Below are positions 46,738 to 54,580 of a stretch of DNA of 64,000 nucleotides, piece by piece (position 1 is the stretch's first letter; every line of letters starts with the position of its first letter). Source of the stretch: Actinomycetota bacterium (GTDB taxonomy: Bacteria; Actinomycetota; Actinomycetes; Propionibacteriales; Nocardioidaceae); NCBI GenBank assembly GCA_009701885.1, contig WLJH01000011.1:1-64000 (forward strand), given 5' to 3'. A model generated the notes under the pieces. It did not search any database and was not told the origin of the DNA. It saw only the letters and a list, made by a program, of their open reading frames with translations. A program made the position numbers and the translations under genes.

Positions 46738-48192
46738 ATGAGCAGTGGCGACGACGGCACAGGCGAGCACGAGGGCCGCGGCGAGGACGAGCAGCCCAAC
46801 CCCTTCAAGGGCACGCCGTTCGAGCAGCTCTTCGGCGGCATGGCCGGCGGCGGGCTCGGCGGTGGCCTGGGCGGCGCCTTCGGCAAGGACTTCCAGCAGC
46901 AGTTCCAGGCCTTCGGCCAGCAGCTGGGCGGCGCGGGCGGGCAGATGCCCGACCTCGGGCAGCTCTTCGGCCAGATCCAGGCGATGCTCCAGCCCTACGA
47001 CGGCCCGCTGAACTGGGAGCTGGCGCTCGACACCGCGCGACGGGTCGTCGCGCAGCAGCCCGACCCCAGCCCCACCCAGAAGCAGAAGGACGCCGTCGCC
47101 GACGCCGTCCGGCTGGCCGACCACTGGCTCGACGACGCCACGGACCTGCCCTCGGGCATCACCAGCACCACCGCCTGGTCCCGCGCCGAGTGGGTCGTGG
47201 AGACCGCCGCGGTCTGGCGTCACCTCGTCGAGCCGATCGCCGCCCGCTCGGTCGACGCGCTGTCCGACGCGTTGCCCGAGGAGGCCCGCGCCATGTCCGG
47301 GCCGCTGCTGGGCATGCTCGGCAAGGTCATCGGCGGCATGCTCGCCTCGCAGGTCGGCTCGGGCCTGGGCACCCTGGCCCAGGAGGTGCTGAGCGTCTCC
47401 GACGTCGGCGTCCCGCTGGCCCCGGCCGGCCGGGCCGCGCTGGTGCCGGCCAACGTCGCCGCGTTCGCGGAGGGCCTCGACGTCAGCGACGACGACGTGC
47501 TGCTCTACCTCGCACTGCGCGAGGCCGCCCACCAGCGGCTCTTCGCCGGCGTCCCGTGGCTGCGCGACCACGTGGTCGAGGCGGTCACCGACTACGCCAG
47601 CGGCATCCAGATCGACACCGACGCCATCCAGGAGCGGGTCGAGGAGCAGCTGCGCGGCATCGACCCGACCGACCCGGCCGCCATGCAGCGCCTGGTCGAA
47701 GGCGGGATGTTCGACATCCCCAAGTCGCCGGTGCAGCAGGCCGCCCTCCAGCGGCTCGAGGTCGTCCTCGCGCTCGTCGAGGGCTGGGTCGACGAGGTCG
47801 TCGGCCAGGCCACGGCGCAGCGGATGCCGTCGGCCACCAAGCTCCAGGAGGCCGTGCGCCGCCGCCGCGCCGCCGGCGGTCCCGCCGAGGACACCTTCGC
47901 CGCACTGGTCGGGCTCGAGCTGCGTCCGCGGCGCCTGCGCGACGCCTCCACCCTGTGGGGCTCGCTGCGCACCCGGCAGGGCATCGAGGGCCGCGACGGC
48001 GTCTGGATGCACCCGCACCTGCTGCCCACCGCGGCCGACCTCGACGACCCCCTGGGCTTCCGCGCCGACGCCACCGCGCCGGACTCGCTGTCGGAGGAGG
48101 ACTTCGACGCCGAGCTGCGCAAGCTCCTCGACGGCCCCGACGAGGGCGACGGCGGCGAGGGCGGGGCCGGCGACGGCTCCCCGACCGCGTGA
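46738..48192 (+). CDS. Zinc-dependent metalloprotease, DUF2342 family
   Basis: A 484-residue protein with a Gly-rich N-terminal segment (about 22-65), then the family core: AQEVLSVSDVGVPL, LYLALREAAHQRLFAGVPWL (EAAH at about 262-265) and FDIPKSPVQQAALQRLEVVL. Annotated family-wide as coenzyme-F420-related or zinc metalloprotease-like; activity is not proven. M. tuberculosis Rv3195 is the positional counterpart. Confidence 0.88.
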   Translation: MSSGDDGTGEHEGRGEDEQPNPFKGTPFEQLFGGMAGGGLGGGLGGAFGKDFQQQFQAFGQQLGGAGGQMPDLGQLFGQIQAMLQPYDGPLNWELALDTARRVVAQQPDPSPTQKQKDAVADAVRLADHWLDDATDLPSGITSTTAWSRAEWVVETAAVWRHLVEPIAARSVDALSDALPEEARAMSGPLLGMLGKVIGGMLASQVGSGLGTLAQEVLSVSDVGVPLAPAGRAALVPANVAAFAEGLDVSDDDVLLYLALREAAHQRLFAGVPWLRDHVVEAVTDYASGIQIDTDAIQERVEEQLRGIDPTDPAAMQRLVEGGMFDIPKSPVQQAALQRLEVVLALVEGWVDEVVGQATAQRMPSATKLQEAVRRRRAAGGPAEDTFAALVGLELRPRRLRDASTLWGSLRTRQGIEGRDGVWMHPHLLPTAADLDDPLGFRADATAPDSLSEEDFDAELRKLLDGPDEGDGGEGGAGDGSPTA

Positions 48193-48752
48193 GCCTGCAC
48201 GCGGACGCCCTGCACGCCGACGCACTGCGCACCCTCGACGGCTGGACGGCACCGGACGCTGCCCAGGAGGCGCTGCGCACGCGCTTCGTCGGGCACCTGC
48301 GCGCCCACGAGGACGGGGTGGCGCGGTCCTGCTTCCCCGACCACCTCACGGCCGGGGTCCTGGTCGTCGACCGCACCGGCGAGCACGTGCTGCTCAACCT
48401 GCACCGCAAGGCACGTCGGTGGTTCCACTTCGGTGGCCACCTCGAGCCCGGGGACGCCACGCTCCTGGCCGCCGCCCGGCGCGAGGGGCTGGAGGAGTCG
48501 GGGCTGGCCGAGCTGAGCGTGGACCCGGGGCCGGCCCAGCTCAGCGAGCACACGGTCGCGTTCTGCGACCCCCGCGGCCCGGTCCAGCACCTCGACGTCC
48601 GCTACGTCGCTCGGGCTCCGCTCGCGGCGCGGCCGGAGACCAGCGAGGAGTCGCTGGACGTGCGGTGGTTCCACCTCTCGGCGCTGCCGGAGCTCGAGGA
48701 CGAGATGCACGCGCTCATCGCGCTGGCCCGGTCGGGGTCCGCCGCCCGCTGA
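48189..48752 (+). CDS. NUDIX hydrolase
   Basis: 187 residues with a Nudix box HLEPGDATLLAAARREGLEE followed by SG (about 93-114), which fits GX5EX7REUXEEXGU with small deviations. Substrate unknown. GTG start overlaps the upstream stop (GTGA). Confidence 0.88.
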   Translation: MSLHADALHADALRTLDGWTAPDAAQEALRTRFVGHLRAHEDGVARSCFPDHLTAGVLVVDRTGEHVLLNLHRKARRWFHFGGHLEPGDATLLAAARREGLEESGLAELSVDPGPAQLSEHTVAFCDPRGPVQHLDVRYVARAPLAARPETSEESLDVRWFHLSALPELEDEMHALIALARSGSAAR

Positions 48753-48763
48753 ACCAGGCGGGC

Positions 48764-49285
48764 TCAGTCGACGTGGCCCTCGGGCAGGTCCTCCAGCTTG
48801 GCCGCGGCCGACCAGCCCATGAGGTAGCCCTTGGCCCGCTCGGCCTGGGGGTAGCGGTCCACCCAGGCCCAGAAGCTGTCGTTGTGGTGGGTCTCGATGA
48901 GGTGCGCCAGCTCGTGCACCAGGACGTAGTCGATGACCCAGGTCGGCATGCCCTGCAGCCGGGTGGAGAGCCGGATGGTGCGGTCGCCCGGCGTGCAGGA
49001 GCCCCAGCGGCTCGACTGGTTGTCCACCCAGCGCACCGACTCGGGCACGGCGATCCCGCCGAGGTAGCGGTCCGACAGCGACAGCGCGCGCTCCATCAGC
49101 GCGTCGTCGCTGGGCCGGCGGCGTGCCTCGGCCCGCTCGATCCGGGCCACCATGGTGTCGACCCACTCGGCCTCCTCGGCCCGGGTCAGGGTGGCCGGCA
49201 CGAGCACCACGATCCGGTCGCCCTCGCGGTAGGCCGAGACCGTACGACGGCGGCGCTTGGACCTGCGCACCTCGACCGCCGTCAT
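48764..49285 (-). CDS. YgjP-type zinc metallopeptidase (M48-like)
   Basis: 173 residues with RWGSCTPGDRTIRLSTRLQG and the zinc motif VLVHELAHLIETHHNDSFW (HELAH, with a third ligand His downstream), characteristic of the YgjP/WLM peptidase-like group. Convergent with the NUDIX gene, 11 bp between stops. Confidence 0.88.
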   Translation of the reverse strand: MTAVEVRRSKRRRRTVSAYREGDRIVVLVPATLTRAEEAEWVDTMVARIERAEARRRPSDDALMERALSLSDRYLGGIAVPESVRWVDNQSSRWGSCTPGDRTIRLSTRLQGMPTWVIDYVLVHELAHLIETHHNDSFWAWVDRYPQAERAKGYLMGWSAAAKLEDLPEGHVD

Positions 49286-49382
49286 GGCTCGACACTAGCC
49301 CGGCGCGCCGCCCGCGCCGGGGACCTCGCCGGACACCCGCGCCGGCCTGTCAGACCTGTGCCCGGCCCGGACCCGGTCCGGG

Positions 49383-50438
49383 TCAGACCGCGGCCCACTC
49401 CAGGAGCCGGTCCTTCGGCCAGGTCGTGACGATCCGGTCCGGCTCGATGCCCGCGGCCGCGGCCCGCTCGGCGCCGTACGCCAGGAAGTCCAGCTGGCCG
49501 GGCGCGTGCGCGTCGGTGTCGATCGCGAACAGGCACCCCAGGTCGCGGGCGAGCTCCAGGAGCCGGGTCGGCGGGTCGCGCCGCTCGGGTCGGGAGTTGA
49601 TCTCGACCGCGGTGCCGGTCTCCGCGCACGCCTCGAAGACCGCGCGGGCGTCGAACTCCGACTCGGGGCGCTTCCCGCGCCCGCCCGTGACCAACCGGCC
49701 GGTGCAGTGGCCCAGGACGTTGACGAAGGGGTTGTGGACCGCGGCGAGCATCCGTCGGGTCATCGCGTCCGCGTCCATCCGCAGCTTGGAGTGGACGCTG
49801 GCCACCCGCACGTCGAGGCGGGCGAGCAGCTCGTCGGTCTGGTCCAGCGACCCGTCGTCGAGGATGTCGACCTCGATCCCCTTGAGCAGGGTGAAGCCCT
49901 CCCCCGCGCCCGTGGCGTCGAGGTGGTCGTTGACGGCGTCGACGACGTCGAGCTGGCGGGCCAGCCGCTCGGCGGAGAGCCCGCGGGCGACCTTGAGGCG
50001 CGGCGAGTGGTCGGTGAGCAGCTGGTACTCCCGGCCCAGCTCCATCGCGGTGAAGGCCATCTCCTCGATCGGCGAGCCGCCGTCGGACCAGTCGGAGTGC
50101 GAGTGCAGGTCCCCGCGCAGCTGCGCGAGCAGCTCGGAGCCCCCCTCGGCCAGCGGGCCGCCGTGCTCGGCCTCGAGTCGCGCCAGGCGGTCGGGCAGGA
50201 CGCCGCGGACCGCGTCGGCGACCACCGCGGCCGAGCTCGCACCGATCCCCGGGATCGAGGAGAGGGTGCCGGCCTCGACGTGGGCCGCGACATCGTCGGG
50301 GTCCAGGGGCAGCAGCGCGGCCGCGGCACCGCGGAAGGCCTTGACCTTGTAGGTGTCCTCCCGGCCGCGCTCGAGCAGGAACGCGACCCGGCGCAGGGCG
50401 GCGATCGGACCGTCGGCGTACTCCTGCGGTCTGGTCAT
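49383..50438 (-). CDS. PHP domain phosphoesterase with helix-hairpin-helix (PolX-like C-terminal part)
   Basis: A 351-residue protein: N-terminal HhH region (IAALRRVAFLLERGREDTYK, SSIPGIGASSAAVVADAV) and a PHP domain with LRGDLHSHSDWSDGGSPIEE, LTDHSPRLKVARGL, KGIEVDILDDGSLD, HNPFVNVLGHCTGRL and IDTDAHAPGQLDFL. It looks like DNA polymerase X without its polymerase domain and may be a DNA repair phosphoesterase. Start ATG at 50438. Confidence 0.88.
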   Translation of the reverse strand: MTRPQEYADGPIAALRRVAFLLERGREDTYKVKAFRGAAAALLPLDPDDVAAHVEAGTLSSIPGIGASSAAVVADAVRGVLPDRLARLEAEHGGPLAEGGSELLAQLRGDLHSHSDWSDGGSPIEEMAFTAMELGREYQLLTDHSPRLKVARGLSAERLARQLDVVDAVNDHLDATGAGEGFTLLKGIEVDILDDGSLDQTDELLARLDVRVASVHSKLRMDADAMTRRMLAAVHNPFVNVLGHCTGRLVTGGRGKRPESEFDARAVFEACAETGTAVEINSRPERRDPPTRLLELARDLGCLFAIDTDAHAPGQLDFLAYGAERAAAAGIEPDRIVTTWPKDRLLEWAAV

Positions 50439-50777
50439 GGCCCCCATCCTCTTCCCTCCACACCCGGTGGAGGAACGTCCGCCCAGGTCAGGTGCGGCGA
50501 CGGGCGTTGCGGCCCGTCGCTCCTCCACAGGTCCCGCCCACAGGCACGCGGTGCTCCTCCACGGGTTCCGGGCGTGTCTCCACAGCGTCGTCCACAGCGT
50601 CCTCCACAGGGTGGGGAGGCGAATCGCCGCGCCGCGTTGACCCCGCTCGCCACCGACGCCTAGCGTCCCGCGCAGACGGGCCCCCGGGTCCGGCTCCGGA
50701 GGTCCGCAAGGGGAAGGCAGACCTACGGTGCCGGCCGGGGGCCCGCACCAGCTCTCGGGGCAGGAGCGCAGCCGGGG
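50439..50777. other. Intergenic region with CCACAG repeats
   Basis: 338 bp with no gene that I can support. The segment 50521-50610 contains a cluster of short repeats (see separate entry); the rest is GC-rich without features. Confidence 0.5.
50521..50610. repeat. Cluster of CCACAG (CTGTGG) motifs
   Basis: Six copies of CCACAG or CCACGG at 50525, 50538, 50559, 50580, 50592 and 50604, spacings 13, 21, 21, 12 and 12. The last three form a near-tandem 12-bp repeat (CCACAGCGTCGT, CCACAGCGTCCT, CCACAGGGTGGG). They resemble degenerate DnaA-box cores (TTGTCCACA) but none is a full box. Confidence 0.5.
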
Positions 50778-51602
50778 TCAGACCCCGCGGAAGTGGGGCG
50801 CGCGCTTCTCCTGCGCCGCCGCGATGCCCTCCTGCAGGTCTGCGGTGGCGAGCGTGACCGGCTGCGCGAGCGCCTCCCACTGCAGCGCCGCCTCGAAGTC
50901 GGCGTGCCCGCCGTCGAGCAGCGCCAGCTTGGTCAGCCGGCTCGCGATGGGCGCGGTCCCCGCGATCCCCCGGGCGGTCTCGAGGACCTCCTCGAGGAAG
51001 GTCCCGGGCGGGAGCACCCGGGAGACCAGACCGAGCCGGACCGCCTCGTCGTCGCGCACCAGGCGCCCGGTGAGCAGCAGGTCCCGCGCCGCGGCCACCC
51101 CGACCGCCTCGGGCAGCAGGTGGGTGCCGGCCATGCCGGGGTGCAGCCCGAGCCGCACGAACGGGACACCCATGCGCGCGCCCTCCGCGGCGTACCGGAT
51201 GTCGCAGGCCAGGGCCAGGCAGAGTCCGGCCCCGATGGCCGGGCCGTTGATCGCCGCGATCGTCGGCACCTCCAGGCGCCGGATCGTCAGCCACGCGCGG
51301 TAGAAGGGCAGCATCCGCGAGCGGAGCCGGTCGACCCCGGCCTCGGGCTCGCTGGCGATCCACGCGGTGTCGCCGCCGGAGGAGAACGCGCTCCCCTCCC
51401 CGGTCACGACCACCACGCGCACGGTCGGGTCGACGGAGAGCGCCTCGAGTGCCGCCACCCACGAGGAGGTCATCTCCTCCGACATGGCGTTGCGCATGCC
51501 GGGGTTGTCCAGGACCAGGACGGCGACCCCCTCGGAGGGCCGCTCGAGGCGCAGGTGGGACAGGGCGGGGACCGGTGCGGGCCCGGGCGTCGAGGTGCTC
51601 AT
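50778..51602 (-). CDS. Enoyl-CoA hydratase/isomerase family protein
   Basis: 274 residues of the crotonase fold: GEGSAFSSGGDTAWIASEPE, INGPAIGAGLCLALACDIRY (oxyanion hole) and FVRLGLHPGMAGTHLLPEAVG. The position of the first catalytic glutamate is occupied by GLHPGMAGTH in place of the GL.PGxGGT/ Glu pattern, so the reaction type is unclear. Start ATG at 51602; upstream in-frame codons are judged non-coding. Confidence 0.88.
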   Translation of the reverse strand: MSTSTPGPAPVPALSHLRLERPSEGVAVLVLDNPGMRNAMSEEMTSSWVAALEALSVDPTVRVVVVTGEGSAFSSGGDTAWIASEPEAGVDRLRSRMLPFYRAWLTIRRLEVPTIAAINGPAIGAGLCLALACDIRYAAEGARMGVPFVRLGLHPGMAGTHLLPEAVGVAAARDLLLTGRLVRDDEAVRLGLVSRVLPPGTFLEEVLETARGIAGTAPIASRLTKLALLDGGHADFEAALQWEALAQPVTLATADLQEGIAAAQEKRAPHFRGV

Positions 51603-51796
51603 GGCACCCCATCCAACCAGCGCCCGGCTCCCCCGCGCCGACACGCTCGGCGCACCGCTGGGGGGCGCCTGTCGCACGCCTGGCTGAGCGTGCCGTAGGG
51701 TCGTCTCGGCCGGCGGCAGACCGCCTGGCCCCGGCGGGCTTCCCCTCACTCTCCCCGCCGCGACGACCGAAGTGAGACAGAGGCAAGGAGGCCGTC

Positions 51797-51955
51797 ATGG
51801 CGGAGACCTGGAGCGGCGAGTTCTACTGCGTGAAGTGCAAGGAGAAGCGCGAGGCGGAGGGCGAGGTCAAGGTGAACGACAAGGGCACCCGCATGGCCAA
51901 GGCCGTGTGCCCCGTCTGCTCGACCAACCTCAACCGGATCCTCGGCAAGGCCTGA
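51797..51955 (+). CDS. Small zinc-ribbon protein (DUF5679 type)
   Basis: 52 residues, MAETWSGEFYCVKCKEKREA ... CPVCSTNLNRILGKA, with CxxC pairs at about 11-14 and 39-42 forming a zinc ribbon. AGGAGG precedes the ATG by about seven bases. Resembles a conserved actinobacterial family of unknown function. A strong terminator follows. Confidence 0.85.
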   Translation: MAETWSGEFYCVKCKEKREAEGEVKVNDKGTRMAKAVCPVCSTNLNRILGKA

Positions 51956-51975
51956 GCCTCACCGGAGGACCACCC

Positions 51976-52014
51976 AGGACCGGCACACGCCTCACGGCGG
52001 GTGCCGGTCCTGTG
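51976..52014 (+). terminator. Terminator after the zinc-ribbon gene
   Basis: Stem AGGACCGGCAC/GTGCCGGTCCT followed by GTGCTTT, 20 bp after the stop codon. Confidence 0.75.
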
Positions 52015-52094
52015 CTTTCCGCCCCCGGGCATGGAGCCCGACGCCCTGTGGAGGAGCGGCGGCGCCGACGTCACGGACCGGGTAGACCACGGTC

Positions 52095-53057
52095 ATGACC
52101 CCAGCCCACGCACCGGCCGGCCCGCTCCCCGGGCAGCCGCGGCTGCTGCCCGGCACCGCCGTGGCCCGACGCGACGCCCAGCACCTCCAGGTCGGCCTCG
52201 ACGCACGAGCCGCCGTCCTGCCCGACACCCCCGAGGTACGCCGGGTGCTCGGCGCCCTGCAGGAGGGAGCTCCTCTCGCGGCGGACCTGCGCGACTCCCC
52301 CGGCACCGCCCTGGCCTTGGGCCGGCTGCACACCGCCGGACTGCTCGTCGACGGTCCCGCCCTGCGCACCAGCCTGGCGTCGTACGCCGCCGGGCCGGTC
52401 GAACGCGCCGCCCTCGCGGCCACGTGGTGCGCGGACCCGGCCGGCGCCGCGGCGCGCTGGGCCGTACGCCGCCAAGCGGTCGTGGCCGTGGACGGCCCCT
52501 CACCGGACCGGGTCACCGTGGAGCGGCTGCTGGCCACCGCCGGCGTCCCGACCCGCACCGGGCCACCCGACGTGGTGCTGGTGCTGCGGGAGCGACAGCC
52601 GCACCGCTCCGAGGTCGACACCCTGACGCAGCAGGACCGCCCGCACCTGCTCGTGCACGGCGAGCTCGACCACGTCGTGCTCGGACCGTTCGTCGCGCCG
52701 GGCCGCACCGCCTGCCTGCGCTGCCTCGATGCGCACCTGGCCGACCTCGACCCACGCCGGCCGCTGGTGCTCGAGCAGCAGACGGACGTGACCGCACCCG
52801 TCCCGCTGGACCCCGTGCTCTGGCAGCTGGCACTGGCCTGGGCGGTCCGCGACGTGCTGCGCTGGGTCGACGGGGAGCGGCCGAGCACCTGGTCGGCGAC
52901 GGTGCGACTGGGCCCCGACCCCTCACCGCAGCGGCAGGAGTGGCTGCGGCACCCGCGGTGCGGCTGCGGCTGGGCCGAGCTGGCCGCTCACCAGTGCTCG
53001 GGGGCCAGCTTGCCCTCCATCGAGCGCAGGTGCTCGCGCGAGCAGGTCTCGCAGTAG
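52095..53057 (+). CDS. Orphan TOMM leader-binding / cyclodehydratase-type protein
   Basis: A 320-residue protein with an N-terminal winged RRE-like domain (LPDTPEVRRVLGALQEG) and an E1-like fold remnant with two zinc-binding pairs, GRTACLRCLDAHLADLDPRR and HPRCGCGW. It fits the family annotated as TOMM precursor leader peptide-binding protein (partner of YcaO). No YcaO, dehydrogenase or precursor peptide is seen within this window, so it is either an orphan with a new role or works with a distant partner. Its 3' end overlaps the minus-strand zinc-ribbon gene by 70 bp. Confidence 0.75.
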   Translation: MTPAHAPAGPLPGQPRLLPGTAVARRDAQHLQVGLDARAAVLPDTPEVRRVLGALQEGAPLAADLRDSPGTALALGRLHTAGLLVDGPALRTSLASYAAGPVERAALAATWCADPAGAAARWAVRRQAVVAVDGPSPDRVTVERLLATAGVPTRTGPPDVVLVLRERQPHRSEVDTLTQQDRPHLLVHGELDHVVLGPFVAPGRTACLRCLDAHLADLDPRRPLVLEQQTDVTAPVPLDPVLWQLALAWAVRDVLRWVDGERPSTWSATVRLGPDPSPQRQEWLRHPRCGCGWAELAAHQCSGASLPSIERRCSREQVSQ

Positions 53058-53149
53058 CGGTGTCGTCGTCCGTCCTCGACCGCGGTGCTCCAGCGCAGGA
53101 CCGCGGCCTCGTCGTCCTCGCGCCGACCGCAAAAGTCGCAGGTGAGCAT
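52988..53149 (-). CDS. Small zinc-ribbon protein
   Basis: 53 residues: MLTCDFCGRREDDEAAVLRW, RYCETCSREHLRSMEGKL. CxxC at 4-7 and 33-36 form a treble-clef-like ribbon. The first half lies in the gap after the TOMM-type gene, the last 70 bp overlap that gene tail-to-tail. Conserved cysteines make it believable; function unknown. Confidence 0.75.
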   Translation of the reverse strand: MLTCDFCGRREDDEAAVLRWSTAVEDGRRHRYCETCSREHLRSMEGKLAPEHW

Positions 53150-53209
53150 GCTGGAGCCTACGACGCCGAGGCTCCGCCCGCGGTGCGTCGGTGTCCCGAA
53201 ATGCCGGGA

Positions 53210-53248
53210 AGCCGGGGCCCCGACGGACTCTCCGTCGTTGCCCCGGCT
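53210..53248. terminator. Hairpin downstream of the whiB7-small-protein unit
   Basis: Long stem AGCCGGGGC..CGACGGA / TCCGTCG..GCCCCGGCT with loop CTC, about 57 bp after the stop of the last small gene. Likely terminator of the minus-strand whiB7 transcript. Confidence 0.7.
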
Positions 53249-53304
53249 CCCGGGTGGCACCCGCGATCAGGTGCCGATGGTGTCGTGCCTGCAGCCCGTC
53301 CTCG

Positions 53305-53469
53305 TCAGAGGGCGCGGGCGAGGGCGAGCCTCGCCTGCTGAGCGGCGACCTCGGCCTTGCGGCCCAGGCGCTTGGCACGGGCCAGCTGGTGGCCCCGTCG
53401 CAGCTCGTGCGCCTCTCCCAGGCGCGCGGACATTTGCGCGCGGGCCAGGTTCTCGTTCATGAGTTCCAT
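53305..53469 (-). CDS. 54-residue basic helical protein, paralogue A
   Basis: MELMNENLARAQMSARLGEA, HELRRGHQLARAKRLGRKAE, ending AAQQARLALARAL. The ATG at 53469 has GGAG seven bases upstream and gives exactly the same length as the neighbouring paralogue B; an ATG at 53499 would add ten residues. Predicted to be one or two amphipathic helices, strongly basic. No known family. It is the last gene after whiB7 on the same strand. Confidence 0.75.
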   Translation of the reverse strand: MELMNENLARAQMSARLGEAHELRRGHQLARAKRLGRKAEVAAQQARLALARAL

Positions 53470-53535
53470 GGTGGTGCTCCGGATCGTGTCGTTGTGCATG
53501 TCAGGTGGTCTCTTCTTCGTGGTGCGGTGCTGCGC

Positions 53536-53700
53536 TCAGAGCGCTCGGGCGAGGGCGAGTCGAGCCTGCACGGCGGCGTGCTCGGCGCGTCGGCTGAAGC
53601 GGTGGGCTCGAGCGAGCTCGTGGCCCTGGCGCCGGCGCTGCGCCTCTCCCAGGCGGGCGCTGATCTGCGCGCGAGCCAGGGTCTCGGTCTGCGGGAACAT
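53536..53700 (-). CDS. 54-residue basic helical protein, paralogue B
   Basis: MFPQTETLARAQISARLGEA, RRRQGHELARAHRFSRRAEH, ending AAVQARLALARAL. About two thirds of residues are identical to paralogue A without gaps, so the two are tandem duplicates. Located 67 bp after whiB7 and 66 bp before paralogue A. Repeated pattern ARAQxSARLGEAxxxRxGHxLARA suggests a helix with a conserved face. Function unknown. Confidence 0.75.
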   Translation of the reverse strand: MFPQTETLARAQISARLGEAQRRRQGHELARAHRFSRRAEHAAVQARLALARAL

Positions 53701-53767
53701 CTCGTGGTCTCTCTCTCGGGTGGTGCGGTGGGTGGTGCTCGGAGGGTGGTGCGGGTGCTACGGCGGC

Positions 53768-54055
53768 TCAGGCGGCCACGGGGTTCTTCCGCGGGCGGCC
53801 GCGGGGCCGCTTGCGCGGGATGACGACTCCCTGCAGGAAGAGCTCTCCTCCCCAGACCCCCCACGGCTCGCGGCGCTCCAGGGCGCCGGTGAGGCAGAGG
53901 CTGCGGACGGGGCACTCCACGCAGAGCGCCTTGGCGCGCTCGACGTCGGCCGGGGTCTCGGCGAACCACAGCTCGGGGTTGTTGACCCGGCAGGGCATGG
54001 TCTCGTCGTCGACCTTGGCGAGCTCGTCGTGCAGCTCGAGGACACTGACAGTCAT
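53768..54055 (-). CDS. whiB7: WhiB7-type transcriptional regulator
   Basis: A 95-residue Wbl protein binding a [4Fe-4S] cluster through Cys22, Cys45, Cys48 and Cys54, with the turn GVWGGE (65-71) and a C-terminal AT-hook RKRPRGRPRKN (81-91), the feature that separates WhiB7 from other Wbl proteins. WhiB7 activates intrinsic antibiotic resistance genes together with the primary sigma factor. Location next to uvrD2 is as in mycobacteria. AGGAGGTGATCG precedes the start. A 380-nt leader with upstream ORF and terminator suggests attenuation. Confidence 0.93.
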   Translation of the reverse strand: MTVSVLELHDELAKVDDETMPCRVNNPELWFAETPADVERAKALCVECPVRSLCLTGALERREPWGVWGGELFLQGVVIPRKRPRGRPRKNPVAA

Positions 54056-54114
54056 CGGTTCGATCACCTCCTCTCGTGGGACTGGTCGCAGCTCGACTGG
54101 TCCGGGAAACACGA

Positions 54115-54148
54115 AGGCCGCGGATCCCGGTGTCGGGTTCCGCGGCCT
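54115..54148 (-). terminator. Attenuator hairpin in the whiB7 leader
   Basis: 15-bp stem AGGCCGCGGATCCCG/CGGGTTCCGCGGCCT with one mismatch and loop GTGT, followed on the minus strand by TTCGTGTTT. An alternative 9-bp pairing, GCCTGGAGG (54145-54153) with CCTCCAGGC (54187-54195 at the end of the upstream ORF), would use part of the same stem, so the two structures exclude each other. Confidence 0.75.
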
Positions 54149-54171
54149 GGAGGTGCCGGTGACTGTTGGTC

Positions 54172-54375
54172 TCAACAGGTCGGTGGCCTCCAGGCGTTGT
54201 CACCCGGGATGTAGATGGCGAAGACGCCGGTCTTGGCGCCGCGATCACGCACGACGGCCGGCACGGCAGCACCCTCGAGGAGGGAGCCCTGGACCTGGGT
54301 CCAGCGGTGGCCGCATGCGGGCATGCCGAAGCGCGACGGGGTCTGAGCCGTCGTCTGGCGCGTGATGTTCTCCAT
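54172..54375 (-). CDS. 67-residue upstream ORF in the whiB7 leader
   Basis: MENITRQTTAQTPSRFGMPA at the start and AIYIPGDNAWRPPTC at the end. Preceded by an excellent ribosome binding site (GAGGAGGT, eight bases from the ATG at 54375). It ends about 24 bp before the attenuator hairpin, and its last codons form one arm of the competing stem. In mycobacteria, whiB7 is induced when ribosomes stall on an upstream ORF. This ORF is longer than known examples; it might also be a functional small protein. Confidence 0.65.
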   Translation of the reverse strand: MENITRQTTAQTPSRFGMPACGHRWTQVQGSLLEGAAVPAVVRDRGAKTGVFAIYIPGDNAWRPPTC

Positions 54376-54439
54376 GGGGTCCACCTCCTCAGGTGCGTCT
54401 GGCGCGGGTCTTGTCAGGACCGTGGTGCGCGGGTGTTCA

Positions 54440-54515
54440 GGGCGTGATCAGGAAGGTAGTGCCTGCACGATGTAAGGAGCAAACCATTTATTGACTATTT
54501 CTTGATTTTCTCCTG
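54440..54515 (-). promoter_or_regulatory. whiB7 promoter region
   Basis: The most AT-rich stretch of the core region (around 54477-54515) lies just upstream of a possible -35 TTTGCT and -10 TACCTT on the minus strand. WhiB7-dependent promoters need AT-rich DNA directly upstream of the -35 box for the AT-hook, so autoregulation is likely. Exact boxes are a guess. Confidence 0.5.
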
Positions 54516-54580
54516 GCAACCTGCGGCCACGGGCCACGAGGGGGCAGCCCGAGCGGCTCCGGTGCCGGCGACCGCTGCGC

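Noticed and set aside
46752..48252. Minus-strand upstream part of the frame that contains moaE
   Set aside because: Opposite to the DUF2342 gene; moaE proper begins near 46701, the rest has no protein-like features.
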